A DNA stretch of 64,000 nt. Source: Lysobacter spongiicola DSM 21749 (lineage in GTDB: Bacteria > Pseudomonadota > Gammaproteobacteria > Xanthomonadales > Xanthomonadaceae). Below, piece by piece: positions 18,248-26,548 of the stretch. The position numbers were made by a program, and so were the translations under genes. How positions within the stretch are numbered: position 1 is the first letter of the stretch; each line of letters begins with the position of its first letter. The notes below the pieces were generated by a model. It saw only the letters and a list, made by a program, of their open reading frames with translations, did not search any database and had not been told where the DNA came from. The stretch lies in contig NZ_FUXP01000002.1 in assembly GCF_900167055.1 (NCBI RefSeq), forward strand, positions 1 to 64,000, in the 5' to 3' direction.

Positions 18248-19075
18248 CTAATAGACCAGCGTTCCTGAATCCAACCCAGTCTCTATCACGCCTTGGAACT
18301 CACTGGGGGCAAGGATAATTGCACTCATACGGGCAGCCACAGAGTACTTTCCGGCCAACCTGCCCCGCTCCTCGACCGGGTAACGGAATTTTAGCCGCAC
18401 GGACTGGTCTGGATGAATGGAAATGACCTTGGCGTACTTGTCACGGTCATCAACCAGGTGTTCTTCATCCAGGTCATAGAGCCAATCCGCGCCATCCAAG
18501 GAGGTAATGCCAACCGTCACCGTAGCTTGCGATCCCTCGTCCGCTCGCCCCCAGCCTGATGGCCCCACCAACTCAAGAGGAGTTCTGCCAGTGTTGATGA
18601 TCGTCAAGAGGATGGTGATCGCACCCGGAGAAGCCTCTGCCTGCAGTTTTGGGTGAAGCCCAATTACGGGACTGCCCCTGCTCAGCAGCTCGTCCCTGAT
18701 CTCTGCGAATGGTCTCAGCCGCGCATTGAACTCCGAGCCCAGCGATAGGTCATACACACCGCTGTGATCCACACCTCCAAGCTCAAAGTCATAACGAATG
18801 ACGTTCTGGTGCCGCCCTGGCCTTGGTGACGGAAGTGGCCGACTGCTTAATACCTCCGCCAGTTGAAAGAACTTCTGCTTAAGGCCGGGATCCGCCGTAA
18901 TTTCGTATTTCCCTATCCCAAGATATCCCGTGCGTGAATCATCGTCACGAAACGATTTACGAAGAAGTAGATACGCAGTATCCCGTTCGAGCATTATTGT
19001 TGTTGGCGGCGAAGGCCGAGAGCTACCAAGCGTTTCTTGACTGAACTTCATGTGCGCGTCCCGAGAATCTGCCAC
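18248..19075 (-). CDS. Uncharacterised protein of the displaced cassette
   Basis: Up to 275 residues from a GTG at 19075 (or shorter from ATG at 19051). No family recognised. A region near residues 145-175 (AITILLTIINTGRTPLELVG) looks like a strand of a beta-sandwich domain. It has fewer G/C-rich codons than the housekeeping genes around. A short frame starting at 19128, two bases after the preceding stop, encodes a lipoprotein-like leader (MAAFLLSITTAAC) but is out of frame with this ORF, so the true N-terminus may be lost to a one-base shift. Confidence 0.6.
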   Translation of the reverse strand: MADSRDAHMKFSQETLGSSRPSPPTTIMLERDTAYLLLRKSFRDDDSRTGYLGIGKYEITADPGLKQKFFQLAEVLSSRPLPSPRPGRHQNVIRYDFELGGVDHSGVYDLSLGSEFNARLRPFAEIRDELLSRGSPVIGLHPKLQAEASPGAITILLTIINTGRTPLELVGPSGWGRADEGSQATVTVGITSLDGADWLYDLDEEHLVDDRDKYAKVISIHPDQSVRLKFRYPVEERGRLAGKYSVAARMSAIILAPSEFQGVIETGLDSGTLVY

Positions 19076-19130
19076 AACACTCCCGGCACACAGGCGGCAG
19101 TGGTAATTGAAAGAAGAAACGCGGCCATAA

Positions 19131-19514
19131 CTATATTGAAACTTCCCATAGCAACCCTGTTTTTGAATTGAACCAGTCTCTAATGTGGTTCATATAGTAC
19201 TTCGGCGTGCTGGGCGCTGGGGACCACATTAGCCGCACGTCTTCGACATTCACGTACACCTTGTAACGAACAGAGCCCTCCGGAAGCGCCTTGTCGAAAT
19301 ACATGGATGTGCCAGCAGGCAGTAGAGCAGTTGTCTGCCCAGACACGGCTCCAAGCATCAGCGGCTGCTCAAGCCTGTGAATCGGGGGGGGGCGGCCCCC
19401 GCTTGGCCACCCATTCGACTCCAAGAGCACACGCCGCCCCGGCTGGCGCTGCAAAGACGTAGCCGACTCGCTGTCGCCCCAACCCGCGGCCGACAGAAGA
19501 ACCTCTCGATGCAT
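19131..19514 (-). pseudogene. Head of a split immunity-protein paralogue, N-terminus frameshifted
   Basis: From about IHRLEQPLMLGAVSGQTTAL onward through VRYKVYVNVEDVRL this is a clear paralogue of the protein at 22701-23132 (VHKLEQPLIIGGGPGQTAAL). The matching signal-peptide-like head (GYVFAAPAGAACALGVEW) is in a different frame, upstream of a run of nine Gs at 19384-19392; removing one base joins the frames. After VRL the sequence diverges, and the paralogue's C-terminal tail is at 18132-18230. Likely broken. Confidence 0.7.
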
Positions 19515-19604
19515 GACCTCGATGTACTCGAACTTGGCACGGCTTCATGCTGCAACCGGTCAGAGCTTCGGATCGGCCTGGGCTCCGTGGCATTCGATGC
19601 ATCG

Positions 19605-20288
19605 CTACTTGATCTGGTCGGGCAGGGAAAACCCGATACCGTAAATAACGCCCGCTTCCTTTCGACTATCCACATCAAACCACGGCCTCGGAACTCCGGC
19701 TGGCGTGACACGGTCCGAGCACACATTAATACCGCGCGAACAACTTATGGATAGCCTTCCATCAGCACGGCGGTTGACTTCGAAAACAGTCGAGTTGTGA
19801 TCAACTGCCACCCCATTTACTTCCAAGTAGCCACGAAACATATTCGCGGGCACACTTCCAGCGCCAGGCCTGTGATTATCATATCCAGGCTCCCACTCCT
19901 CGTAAAGCGAGTTAAAGTTCAACCTAATTCCAACGTGCTCAACTATCCTGTTGTCTGTCGAATCCCATTCAACAATAACGCCGATATTATCCCACACGAA
20001 GGTAGTCTCGTATTCATAGCCCGGGACTGCCGGGCGATAGTCCTCTCCAAGCACCTCGACCCACTCCGTGAAATCGTCGCCGAGTGTTAGAAACTTCCCG
20101 TCGAAGGTAATCCTCGCGCCCTCGACAGTAATCTCAGGTTCTGCGCCTCGTGGTATCTGCCGCGGTTCGTTTAAGGCATTACCGATGCCCTCCTTCGCCT
20201 GAATCCACTGCGACTGTGCGAAGTCGCACCCTGCTAGAACACACAGTAGAGACACGATGGCAAGAAGCTGCTTCACTAGGCTTTCCAT
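19605..20288 (-). CDS. Lipoprotein, candidate immunity protein for the HET-C effector
   Basis: 227 residues with a lipoprotein signal (LLAIVSLLCVLAGC). The mature part contains ITFDGKFLTLGDDFTEWVEV and further beta-rich sequence, and no enzyme motif. It begins ten bases after the HET-C effector stop on the same strand. Position, lipidation and low GC compared with flanking genes fit a periplasm-facing immunity protein; that role is inferred. Confidence 0.7.
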   Translation of the reverse strand: MESLVKQLLAIVSLLCVLAGCDFAQSQWIQAKEGIGNALNEPRQIPRGAEPEITVEGARITFDGKFLTLGDDFTEWVEVLGEDYRPAVPGYEYETTFVWDNIGVIVEWDSTDNRIVEHVGIRLNFNSLYEEWEPGYDNHRPGAGSVPANMFRGYLEVNGVAVDHNSTVFEVNRRADGRLSISCSRGINVCSDRVTPAGVPRPWFDVDSRKEAGVIYGIGFSLPDQIK

Positions 20289-20297
20289 GCTTCTATA

Positions 20298-22520
20298 TTA
20301 CCTGACCTGGTTCTCTTCCCCGAACAGCGTTTCGTAGTTGCGCTGAATGTATTCCCAGCCCTGGCCCCCATAACGCCCTGCGCGGCGAACCTGCTCCATC
20401 GTTTCCTGGGCATGGGCTTCGTGCAGGTGCTCCAAGATGGTGGCTGATTCGCCGCGCTCGATATTGGCGCCATTGCTTCTACTCCAATTCAGCACTATCG
20501 CATCCTGCCACGAGCTGTCATAGGGGTGGACAAAAAAAGCCGTCGCAACGCCCCCGGGGTCACTTGCCGTATCACCGTCCCAACGGGCCTTCATTGCCGC
20601 CCCGGCCTGTTTAACCGCGTATTTGGCGAGCTTGGCTGCCAATACGTGCAAGGGATGCACGTCATGGTCCTTGGCCAGCTGCGAATGACTGGGATCAGTG
20701 GAGCCGTTGGTGTTGGGGTCACCGTAGTGGGTTTGGGCGTCATCCACGCTGTTGCCAACCAGATGCAAGAGACTTTGATATACGAGGTTGTAGCCGTTGA
20801 GGACGGCGCGCATCGGGGCTGACGCGACCCAACCAATCAACTCTGCGTACTGATGCCCGGGAATTTCGGTCCATTGATCGCGCAAGCTCAGGAACTGCTT
20901 GAACGACGTCAGGTAGCGGGGATCACTGTGCTCGGAAAGCAGGATTTCCAGGATTTTCTCACTGTCCGAGCGCTGGCCGGGCTGGCTCGCCTTGAAGGTC
21001 CAGCCCTCGACCGGAAACAGCGCCTGGGCGATCGGTCCAGCAATGCTGGCGATTACGTCGGTAGAGCCGAACATGCCGGTCACCAACGGGTACTGGTGCC
21101 GGCAATCAGCGGGCGATGTCCACGGCAGGACGCGCTCAAAACCGACCTTCCGGAGACTCAGCTCCACGAAGTTGGAGTGTGCAAAGAAATCTTCAAGCAC
21201 ATGCAGGGCCGAGCCTAGCAGGCGCTTGCCCTCTGAAGTATCTCCAGCCGCTGCCGCGCGGTTCAGCTCGTCGCGCATGGAGTCGCGGGAGTCAGCGATG
21301 TAGTTCTTCATCGAGGTCGCCGGGTTGACCGCGAGCTTGGGGCTGTCCGCGGTCACCCAAGGCTCGAAGTCTGCATCCACCGATTGAGGGTCCGGCGGAT
21401 GCGGATTGATGTTCTTGGGATTGTCGATGTGCTCGGTCGGCCGGTAGACCCCGAGTTTGTCGGCTGTAACCGTATAGCCACTTGGATTGGCAGTGCGAAG
21501 GTCATAGAACTCACCGCCGGCCAGCACGTCGATGACCTTGGTCAACGCTTCGCGCGAGATGTAACGACCCAGGTCTTTCGGCAACCCGGGCGGCCGCACG
21601 ATTTTAGGATCGACAATCTGCGAGAAGTCACGCAGCCAGTTGCCAAAGTAGATGGCTTTCCGATCTTCCTGACGCGGAAAATCATCCTGAAGCACATCCT
21701 CGATCGACTCATGTCCAAACGAAGCACGCGGTCGATCTTCATGATGTTCACCACGTCCGGCGCCGAACGTTTCACGTGTGTGGTGTCGGCCGTCGCGGCG
21801 TTGGGCATCGGCGCCCTGCATCTGCTGGATCGCCAATCGTGCCTGGGCGTAGTTGACTTTGAGCGGGCCTGTGTAATCCGGCGATTCGTACTGGGCGTAC
21901 TCGGTCTGGCTGCTGGTCTCAAGGTCGAACACCGCTATGCTGTACGCGTAGCGTGCACCTTCCTCCAGTGGCCCGTCTGGCCCGAGTGTAGAGGTTCCAT
22001 CAGGATTCCTATCGGCCAGGTCGTGGCGTAGGACATTGTCGATATGGTGCCCGAACTCGTGCAGCAGCACAGCGAGCAACTCGCGCGCGCCTTCGACGTT
22101 GGTGGCAGCAAGATCCGGGGCGCCGGCATGCACGCGGATGATGCGGTCCTCGTTATCGTAATCGGCGGGATACGTTCCACCGGACATGACTATATGCTCG
22201 GGGTTCCGGATCTTCCCCTGCTTCAGGGCGTCCTGCAGCTTGATGTAGGTCTGTGCCGGAATGTCAAAACCGAAGATCGGCGCGAGCATCAGCACGAATT
22301 CGACCGGCGTACTCCTGTTGGCGACCTCCGTCAGCTGGTCGAAAGCGAATGTGCTTCGAATAGCGCGTACAGGATCGGGTTCACGCGAGCTGACCGGCAG
22401 CGGTATCAGCCGGGCGCCGTGGGTCATTGTGGCCGCCGCCCCACTCATGAACGGCACTTGCCCCGCCTTGACGACAAACGTGCCCGGGCATTTGAAGGTG
22501 ATATTTCCGCCCTCCAGCAC
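20298..22520 (-). CDS. HET-C-type type VI effector carrying a VgrG-tail remnant
   Basis: 740 residues from a GTG at 22520. Residues 1-24 (LEGGNITFKCPGTFVVKAGQ) are the end of a VgrG DUF2345 domain. Next is a region with a zinc-protease-like LLHEFGHHIDNVL (about 150-165), then a HET-C-like domain (DRKAIYFGNWLRDFSQ, LLGSALHVLEDFFAHSNFVE). HET-C-like proteins with this arrangement are found as type VI effectors. The stretch around residues 235-275 is rich in His/Arg/Asp and looks irregular. The gene has lost its VgrG: the upstream DNA switches at 22536/22537 to a copy of the M23 3' end. Expression is uncertain. Confidence 0.7.
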   Translation of the reverse strand: MLEGGNITFKCPGTFVVKAGQVPFMSGAAATMTHGARLIPLPVSSREPDPVRAIRSTFAFDQLTEVANRSTPVEFVLMLAPIFGFDIPAQTYIKLQDALKQGKIRNPEHIVMSGGTYPADYDNEDRIIRVHAGAPDLAATNVEGARELLAVLLHEFGHHIDNVLRHDLADRNPDGTSTLGPDGPLEEGARYAYSIAVFDLETSSQTEYAQYESPDYTGPLKVNYAQARLAIQQMQGADAQRRDGRHHTRETFGAGRGEHHEDRPRASFGHESIEDVLQDDFPRQEDRKAIYFGNWLRDFSQIVDPKIVRPPGLPKDLGRYISREALTKVIDVLAGGEFYDLRTANPSGYTVTADKLGVYRPTEHIDNPKNINPHPPDPQSVDADFEPWVTADSPKLAVNPATSMKNYIADSRDSMRDELNRAAAAGDTSEGKRLLGSALHVLEDFFAHSNFVELSLRKVGFERVLPWTSPADCRHQYPLVTGMFGSTDVIASIAGPIAQALFPVEGWTFKASQPGQRSDSEKILEILLSEHSDPRYLTSFKQFLSLRDQWTEIPGHQYAELIGWVASAPMRAVLNGYNLVYQSLLHLVGNSVDDAQTHYGDPNTNGSTDPSHSQLAKDHDVHPLHVLAAKLAKYAVKQAGAAMKARWDGDTASDPGGVATAFFVHPYDSSWQDAIVLNWSRSNGANIERGESATILEHLHEAHAQETMEQVRRAGRYGGQGWEYIQRNYETLFGEENQVR

Positions 22521-22536
22521 GACCTCGGTCTGACCC
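22448..22536 (-). pseudogene. VgrG C-terminal remnant (DUF2345 end)
   Basis: The minus-strand sequence GQTEVVLEGGNITFKC... matches the intact vgrG (AGQSEIVLEGGSITFKC...) at 24066-24160 in both DNA and protein. It is joined in frame to the HET-C effector on one side and abruptly to the M23 repeat on the other. Confidence 0.85.
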
Positions 22537-22697
22537 GATGGATGTGCAGGTCGGCGACGAGGTGCGGCAGGGCGACGTGATCGGTGCCGTCGGCGCTACC
22601 GGCCGCGCCACCGGCCCGCACCTGCACTGGGGCATGAACTGGCTGACGGTGCGGATCGACCCGTTGCTGGTGCTGGAGCGTGGTGGCTGAGTTCGCC
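22537..22697 (+). repeat. 161-bp direct repeat, copy 2 (orphan M23 3' end)
   Basis: Duplicate of 17279-17439 in the same orientation, lacking any M23 start. It ends three bases before the stop of the intact immunity gene. It marks the outer boundary of the newer cassette. Confidence 0.95.
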
Positions 22698-22700
22698 GGG

Positions 22701-23132
22701 CTACTCGTATTCAGCGAGTAGCTCCCGGATCTCCTCGCGGGTAACGGGACTGTGCTCGAGGATCGCGGCGAGGTCGTCACGCGACAGCGGATAGTCACGA
22801 AGCAGCTTGCGGAGCTGCTCGCCATCGACAGGCCTCGCCGACAGAGGCGATAGCCAGAACTTCTCCTGGGACTCGTGGGACTCCAACCGCACCCCTTCGA
22901 CGTTCACGTACACCTTGTAACGAACGAATCCTTCGGGAAATGCCTGGTCAAAGTACAGGGACGTGCCTGCAGGCAGTAAGGCGGCTGTCTGACCGGGACC
23001 ACCTCCTATGATCAGCGGCTGCTCGAGCTTGTGTACTTTCGGCATCTCATCGCTCCTGAACTCCATCGCAATTCCAACTCCCGCCGCTACTCCAAGCAGA
23101 GCGGCGACCGCGCACCCAAATGCTGCCTTCAT
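22701..23132 (-). CDS. Candidate immunity protein, secreted or membrane-anchored
   Basis: 143 residues with a hydrophobic leader (MKAAFGCAVAALLGVAAGVG), a central domain (VHKLEQPLIIGGGPGQTAAL to VYVNVEGVRL) and a helical tail (RDDLAAILEHSPVTREEIRE). AAGGAG precedes the ATG by seven bases, and the start overlaps the effector stop as ATGA. Coupling directly after an effector fits an immunity role. A split paralogue lies in the older cassette (19131-19514 and 18132-18230). Confidence 0.7.
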   Translation of the reverse strand: MKAAFGCAVAALLGVAAGVGIAMEFRSDEMPKVHKLEQPLIIGGGPGQTAALLPAGTSLYFDQAFPEGFVRYKVYVNVEGVRLESHESQEKFWLSPLSARPVDGEQLRKLLRDYPLSRDDLAAILEHSPVTREEIRELLAEYE

Positions 23133-23815
23133 GGATAAGTCTCCTTGCGGTCCACTCGGATTGGCGGCTCGTCGTCCAGAAAGCGCTGTAGATTTTCGGG
23201 AAGAAACAGTCGGTCCGGCGTCCCGTAAAGCTTGAGGGCTGCACGCTCTGCAAAGCTGAGAACCGCCCCGGGATCCATGTACTCCATCGATCCCTCTTCG
23301 TAGGTCGGCCAGATCGCGCTCGCAGCGTCCAAGCTGATGGTCGTGCAATTCGGCCCTAGCGCATGGTAGCTCTGCTGCAACTGGAAAACCCTGAGGTAGC
23401 TTCTGCCCAGCTCCAGGTCCTCTCGCCGTCGTCCCCCGGCAACGTGCCCTTCAAAGAACGCGGCGGCCGGCCGCGTGTGTCGGGAGAAGATCCGGTACAC
23501 GTAGGCAGTCGTTGTTCGGTCGAGCACGTTTTCACCGGCGATGTACTTCCCGAAGTTCGACCACACGCGGAGGATGCCCTCGCCTTCAGCTCCGAAGTCC
23601 CCAGTGGTAGCTCCATAGCGACCGAAGTCGAATACGGTATCGCTGACCGGGGTCTTGATCCTGACGGCGGTATGACCGTATCGGTGCTGCTCGCCGTCTT
23701 GCTCGTAGGGGCCGCCAATCAACATGTGGAACTCCGAATCGGGAGCCATCTCCACACGGACCACGCTTTCTCTCGCGGGCACTGTTCTCGATTCAGTCCG
23801 GCGGGGCTCAGGCAT
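23129..23815 (-). CDS. Candidate type VI effector with a permuted papain-like (Cys/His) motif set
   Basis: 228 residues. YGHTAVRIK near residue 47 followed by FDFGRYG, and LGPNCTTISLDAA near residue 155, give a His-first, Cys-later order as in permuted NlpC/P60 or Lnb-type thiol hydrolases; fold membership is inferred from these motifs. There is no signal peptide, as expected for cargo loaded on VgrG. It starts eight bases inside the vgrG end and overlaps the immunity gene by four bases. A cell-wall or lipid target is plausible. Confidence 0.6.
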   Translation of the reverse strand: MPEPRRTESRTVPARESVVRVEMAPDSEFHMLIGGPYEQDGEQHRYGHTAVRIKTPVSDTVFDFGRYGATTGDFGAEGEGILRVWSNFGKYIAGENVLDRTTTAYVYRIFSRHTRPAAAFFEGHVAGGRRREDLELGRSYLRVFQLQQSYHALGPNCTTISLDAASAIWPTYEEGSMEYMDPGAVLSFAERAALKLYGTPDRLFLPENLQRFLDDEPPIRVDRKETYP

Positions 23816-26516
23816 CTGACTGTTCTCCCGATGGTCCTACACCCCACTCGACGGTGATGTCCTCCGCGAGGATCGATCGGATCCTCGCGGTGCGACCGTG
23901 GGAATCCGTATCGCCGAAGTGGACTTCCCCCGAGGCCGTCTCCACCCGGTACGGCATATCCGGAATAGGTTCGCCCGTTTCCGAATTGACCAGCTGGAAT
24001 TGCTGATCGAATGGCTTCAGTCGGGTATCTGGAAGCCTTGCCAGCTCTGCCCTGCCTCTCGCTCCCGCCTTGAACGGCACCTGTCCCGCTTTGACGACAA
24101 AAGTGCCCGGGCATTTGAAGGTGATACTCCCGCCCTCCAGCACGATCTCGGACTGCCCCGCCTGCAGGACGACCTTCTCCTTGGCCAGCACATCGATGCG
24201 CTCGTCGGTGGCGGTCACCGTCACGGACTGGTCGGCCAACAGCTCCAGCGGGCCGGCGTGGGCCTGCAGACTGAGCGGGCCGTTGGCGGCGATGGCCTTC
24301 AGCGGCCCCGCCTGTGCGAACAATGCGACCTGGCCGCCACCGACACCGGCGAACGAGTGGCCGGCGGCGAGGTGCGCGTCCTGCTGGACGGTCGCATGGG
24401 TGTTCCCACCCGCATAGGCTACGGCACTGGCTGGGGTGGCCAATGCGATCGCATCGGGGGATTCGGCAAACAGCAGCGGCGCGGCGAACCTTTCCACCGC
24501 ATCGCCGCCGTCGCGACGACTACCTCGAGGCTTGGTGGCGGGCTGGCCGTTCACCGCGCCCGTGTAGCTCCCGTCCTGCTCCGGGTCGACCTGCTTGATC
24601 AGCCCCTTCTGGCGGGCGTTGGCGGCCAGTGGCACGACTTCGCTGTCTTCGGCGGCGTCGCTGAGCGCCCGGGCCGTGCGTTCCGCGCCCTTGAGCTGGC
24701 TGACGGCTTCGGCGACGTCCATCTGGGTGGAGTTCCCGTCGGCCCTGGCCGTGCTCGACAACAGGACGCCCTCTCCTCCGCGAACGTTGGCCCACCCCAG
24801 CGTTGCCAGGTCGAACCCCTGCCCCCTCAGACGGCCCCGGCTCGCGTCGCGGTGTTCAAGCAGGTGCCCCAGCTCCAGCCGGCTGTCCCCCAGGCTGGTG
24901 TGGAGGCGCTGGCGCAGTTGCCCGGTGGCGTCGTCCATCAGCCACTGTTGGGTGCCGCTTCCATCGAGGGACCGGCTGTGGATGCCTGACATGGTGCCGG
25001 GATGGTTGCTCGCATCCGCCAATGCGAACGGGGGTGCGACCTCGCCGTTGTACAGCTGGCCCACGATTATCGGCTGGTCGATATCGCCATGGAGGAACTC
25101 GACCAGCACCTCGCTGCCCACCCTCGGCAGGGCATGGCTGCCCCAGTTGGGGCCTGCGAGCCACTCGGCAACACGCACCCAGGTGCCGCTCGTGTCGTCG
25201 CCCGGGGCATGGCCGTCGTCGTGCTTTCCTCCCGCGGCCAGTCCACCCGGATTGGGTCGGGTACCGCGCTGCCAGCCGAACTGGATCCGGACCTGATGGT
25301 CGCGGCTGGAGGTCACGGCGGCGCCTGGCATCCCCACGACGCGCGCTGTCTGCGCACCCGGAGCCGTCGGCTTGCACCTAGCGAGGGGAACGATCGGCGT
25401 ACCGGCCGGCACCGCGACGAACCGGTTGCGGTAGTTGCCCCGCTCGATGTCAGTGGCCTCGGCCAGGGCGGTAATCCCGCTGCCGAGGTTGTTGGCGGCC
25501 ACGTGTTCCACCACCAGCGGGACGAACTGCCGGCCGGACAGGTCCGGGTGCTGCGAAAGCACGAACGCCGCCCCGGCTTCGATGCCGCGGCCACTGCCGG
25601 ATCCCGCGTGCAGCCGCTGTGGCAGGCGCAGGGCATCGAGCTGGTGCCCGGCCCAGGCTTCGGCAAGGTCGCGTTGCGGAAACCGGCCGCTGCGCCCGGC
25701 CATGAAAACCTCGCTGTTGGGCAGGTGCGGGCCTGCCGTTTCACCGGCGACGCTTGCACCGACCGCGGCCACCTGCCCTGGTTGCCAGCTGGTCGTGGCG
25801 AGTGTGCCGGCTGTCGTCTGGCGGAGGTCGGTGAAGTGGGCGAGGCCATCCAACCCCTCCGTCGCGTCCGCACGGTGGAACCGCAATACCGGTGGCCGTG
25901 CCTGCGGGACCTCGGCCTCGCGGTCGAAGACCACCAGCTCATGTCCTGCATCCCCACCGTCCGCCCCGCCCTGCCGATGCTCGAAACGCCAAGCAAGCCC
26001 GGCGTCGGCGAGCAGGCGGAAGACGAATTCGTGGTCGCTTTCGCGATACTGCGTGGTGATGTCCGGGGCGTGCAGCGGCCTTCCCACGTCCACCTTCAAC
26101 GCCGCCTGTGGGTACGCCTCTGCTATCCGCTCGAGCACACCAACCGCATCGAGTCCCTGGAATATCAGGGCATTGCGGCGCAGCCGGAGGAAGGCCGTCC
26201 ACGGCTCCATCACGAGCCGGTACCGGGCCAGGCCACCGTCGCTCCCAAGCGATTCCACGCCCGTGCAGTAGCCATGCCAGTGACGATGTCCACCGTCGGC
26301 CGTGCGCAGGCGCAGCACCAGCGCTCCAGCAAGGAGCGCCGCCCGGTCGATGAAGGCGGAGGTCGACAGGCAGTCGATGTCGAAGCGGAAATCGGCGCAG
26401 ACGCCTTCCACGCCGGTGAGCCTTTCAACCACCAGCCCGGCGGGATAAGAAGTGTCGAGTTCGATCAGGCGCGCGTGCTGCGAAAGCAGCGCGGCACGCG
26501 GCAAATCCATTGCCAT
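23808..26516 (-). CDS. vgrG: VgrG (TssI) spike protein with a transthyretin-like tail
   Basis: 902 residues. The N-terminal gp27/gp5-like part (about 1-500) includes the Rhs/VgrG region with AEWLAGPNWGSHALPRVGSEVLVEF and GDIDQPIIVGQLYN; a DUF2345 helix-forming region follows (about 640-810). The last 80 residues (LVNSETGEPIPDMPYRVETA to GDTDSHGRTARI) are a transthyretin-like extension of the kind that docks effectors. It forms the puncturing tip of a type VI machine whose core genes are not in this window, so this is an orphan vgrG. Effector and immunity genes follow with overlaps. Confidence 0.95.
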   Translation of the reverse strand: MAMDLPRAALLSQHARLIELDTSYPAGLVVERLTGVEGVCADFRFDIDCLSTSAFIDRAALLAGALVLRLRTADGGHRHWHGYCTGVESLGSDGGLARYRLVMEPWTAFLRLRRNALIFQGLDAVGVLERIAEAYPQAALKVDVGRPLHAPDITTQYRESDHEFVFRLLADAGLAWRFEHRQGGADGGDAGHELVVFDREAEVPQARPPVLRFHRADATEGLDGLAHFTDLRQTTAGTLATTSWQPGQVAAVGASVAGETAGPHLPNSEVFMAGRSGRFPQRDLAEAWAGHQLDALRLPQRLHAGSGSGRGIEAGAAFVLSQHPDLSGRQFVPLVVEHVAANNLGSGITALAEATDIERGNYRNRFVAVPAGTPIVPLARCKPTAPGAQTARVVGMPGAAVTSSRDHQVRIQFGWQRGTRPNPGGLAAGGKHDDGHAPGDDTSGTWVRVAEWLAGPNWGSHALPRVGSEVLVEFLHGDIDQPIIVGQLYNGEVAPPFALADASNHPGTMSGIHSRSLDGSGTQQWLMDDATGQLRQRLHTSLGDSRLELGHLLEHRDASRGRLRGQGFDLATLGWANVRGGEGVLLSSTARADGNSTQMDVAEAVSQLKGAERTARALSDAAEDSEVVPLAANARQKGLIKQVDPEQDGSYTGAVNGQPATKPRGSRRDGGDAVERFAAPLLFAESPDAIALATPASAVAYAGGNTHATVQQDAHLAAGHSFAGVGGGQVALFAQAGPLKAIAANGPLSLQAHAGPLELLADQSVTVTATDERIDVLAKEKVVLQAGQSEIVLEGGSITFKCPGTFVVKAGQVPFKAGARGRAELARLPDTRLKPFDQQFQLVNSETGEPIPDMPYRVETASGEVHFGDTDSHGRTARIRSILAEDITVEWGVGPSGEQSDA

Positions 26517-26548
26517 GCGTCAAACATCCTTGTCGTGACCCGCGCAGG

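Noticed and set aside
17440-26516. Whole type VI secretion gene cluster
   Set aside because: Only vgrG, effector-like and immunity-like genes are present; no sheath, baseplate, ClpV or membrane-complex genes were found.
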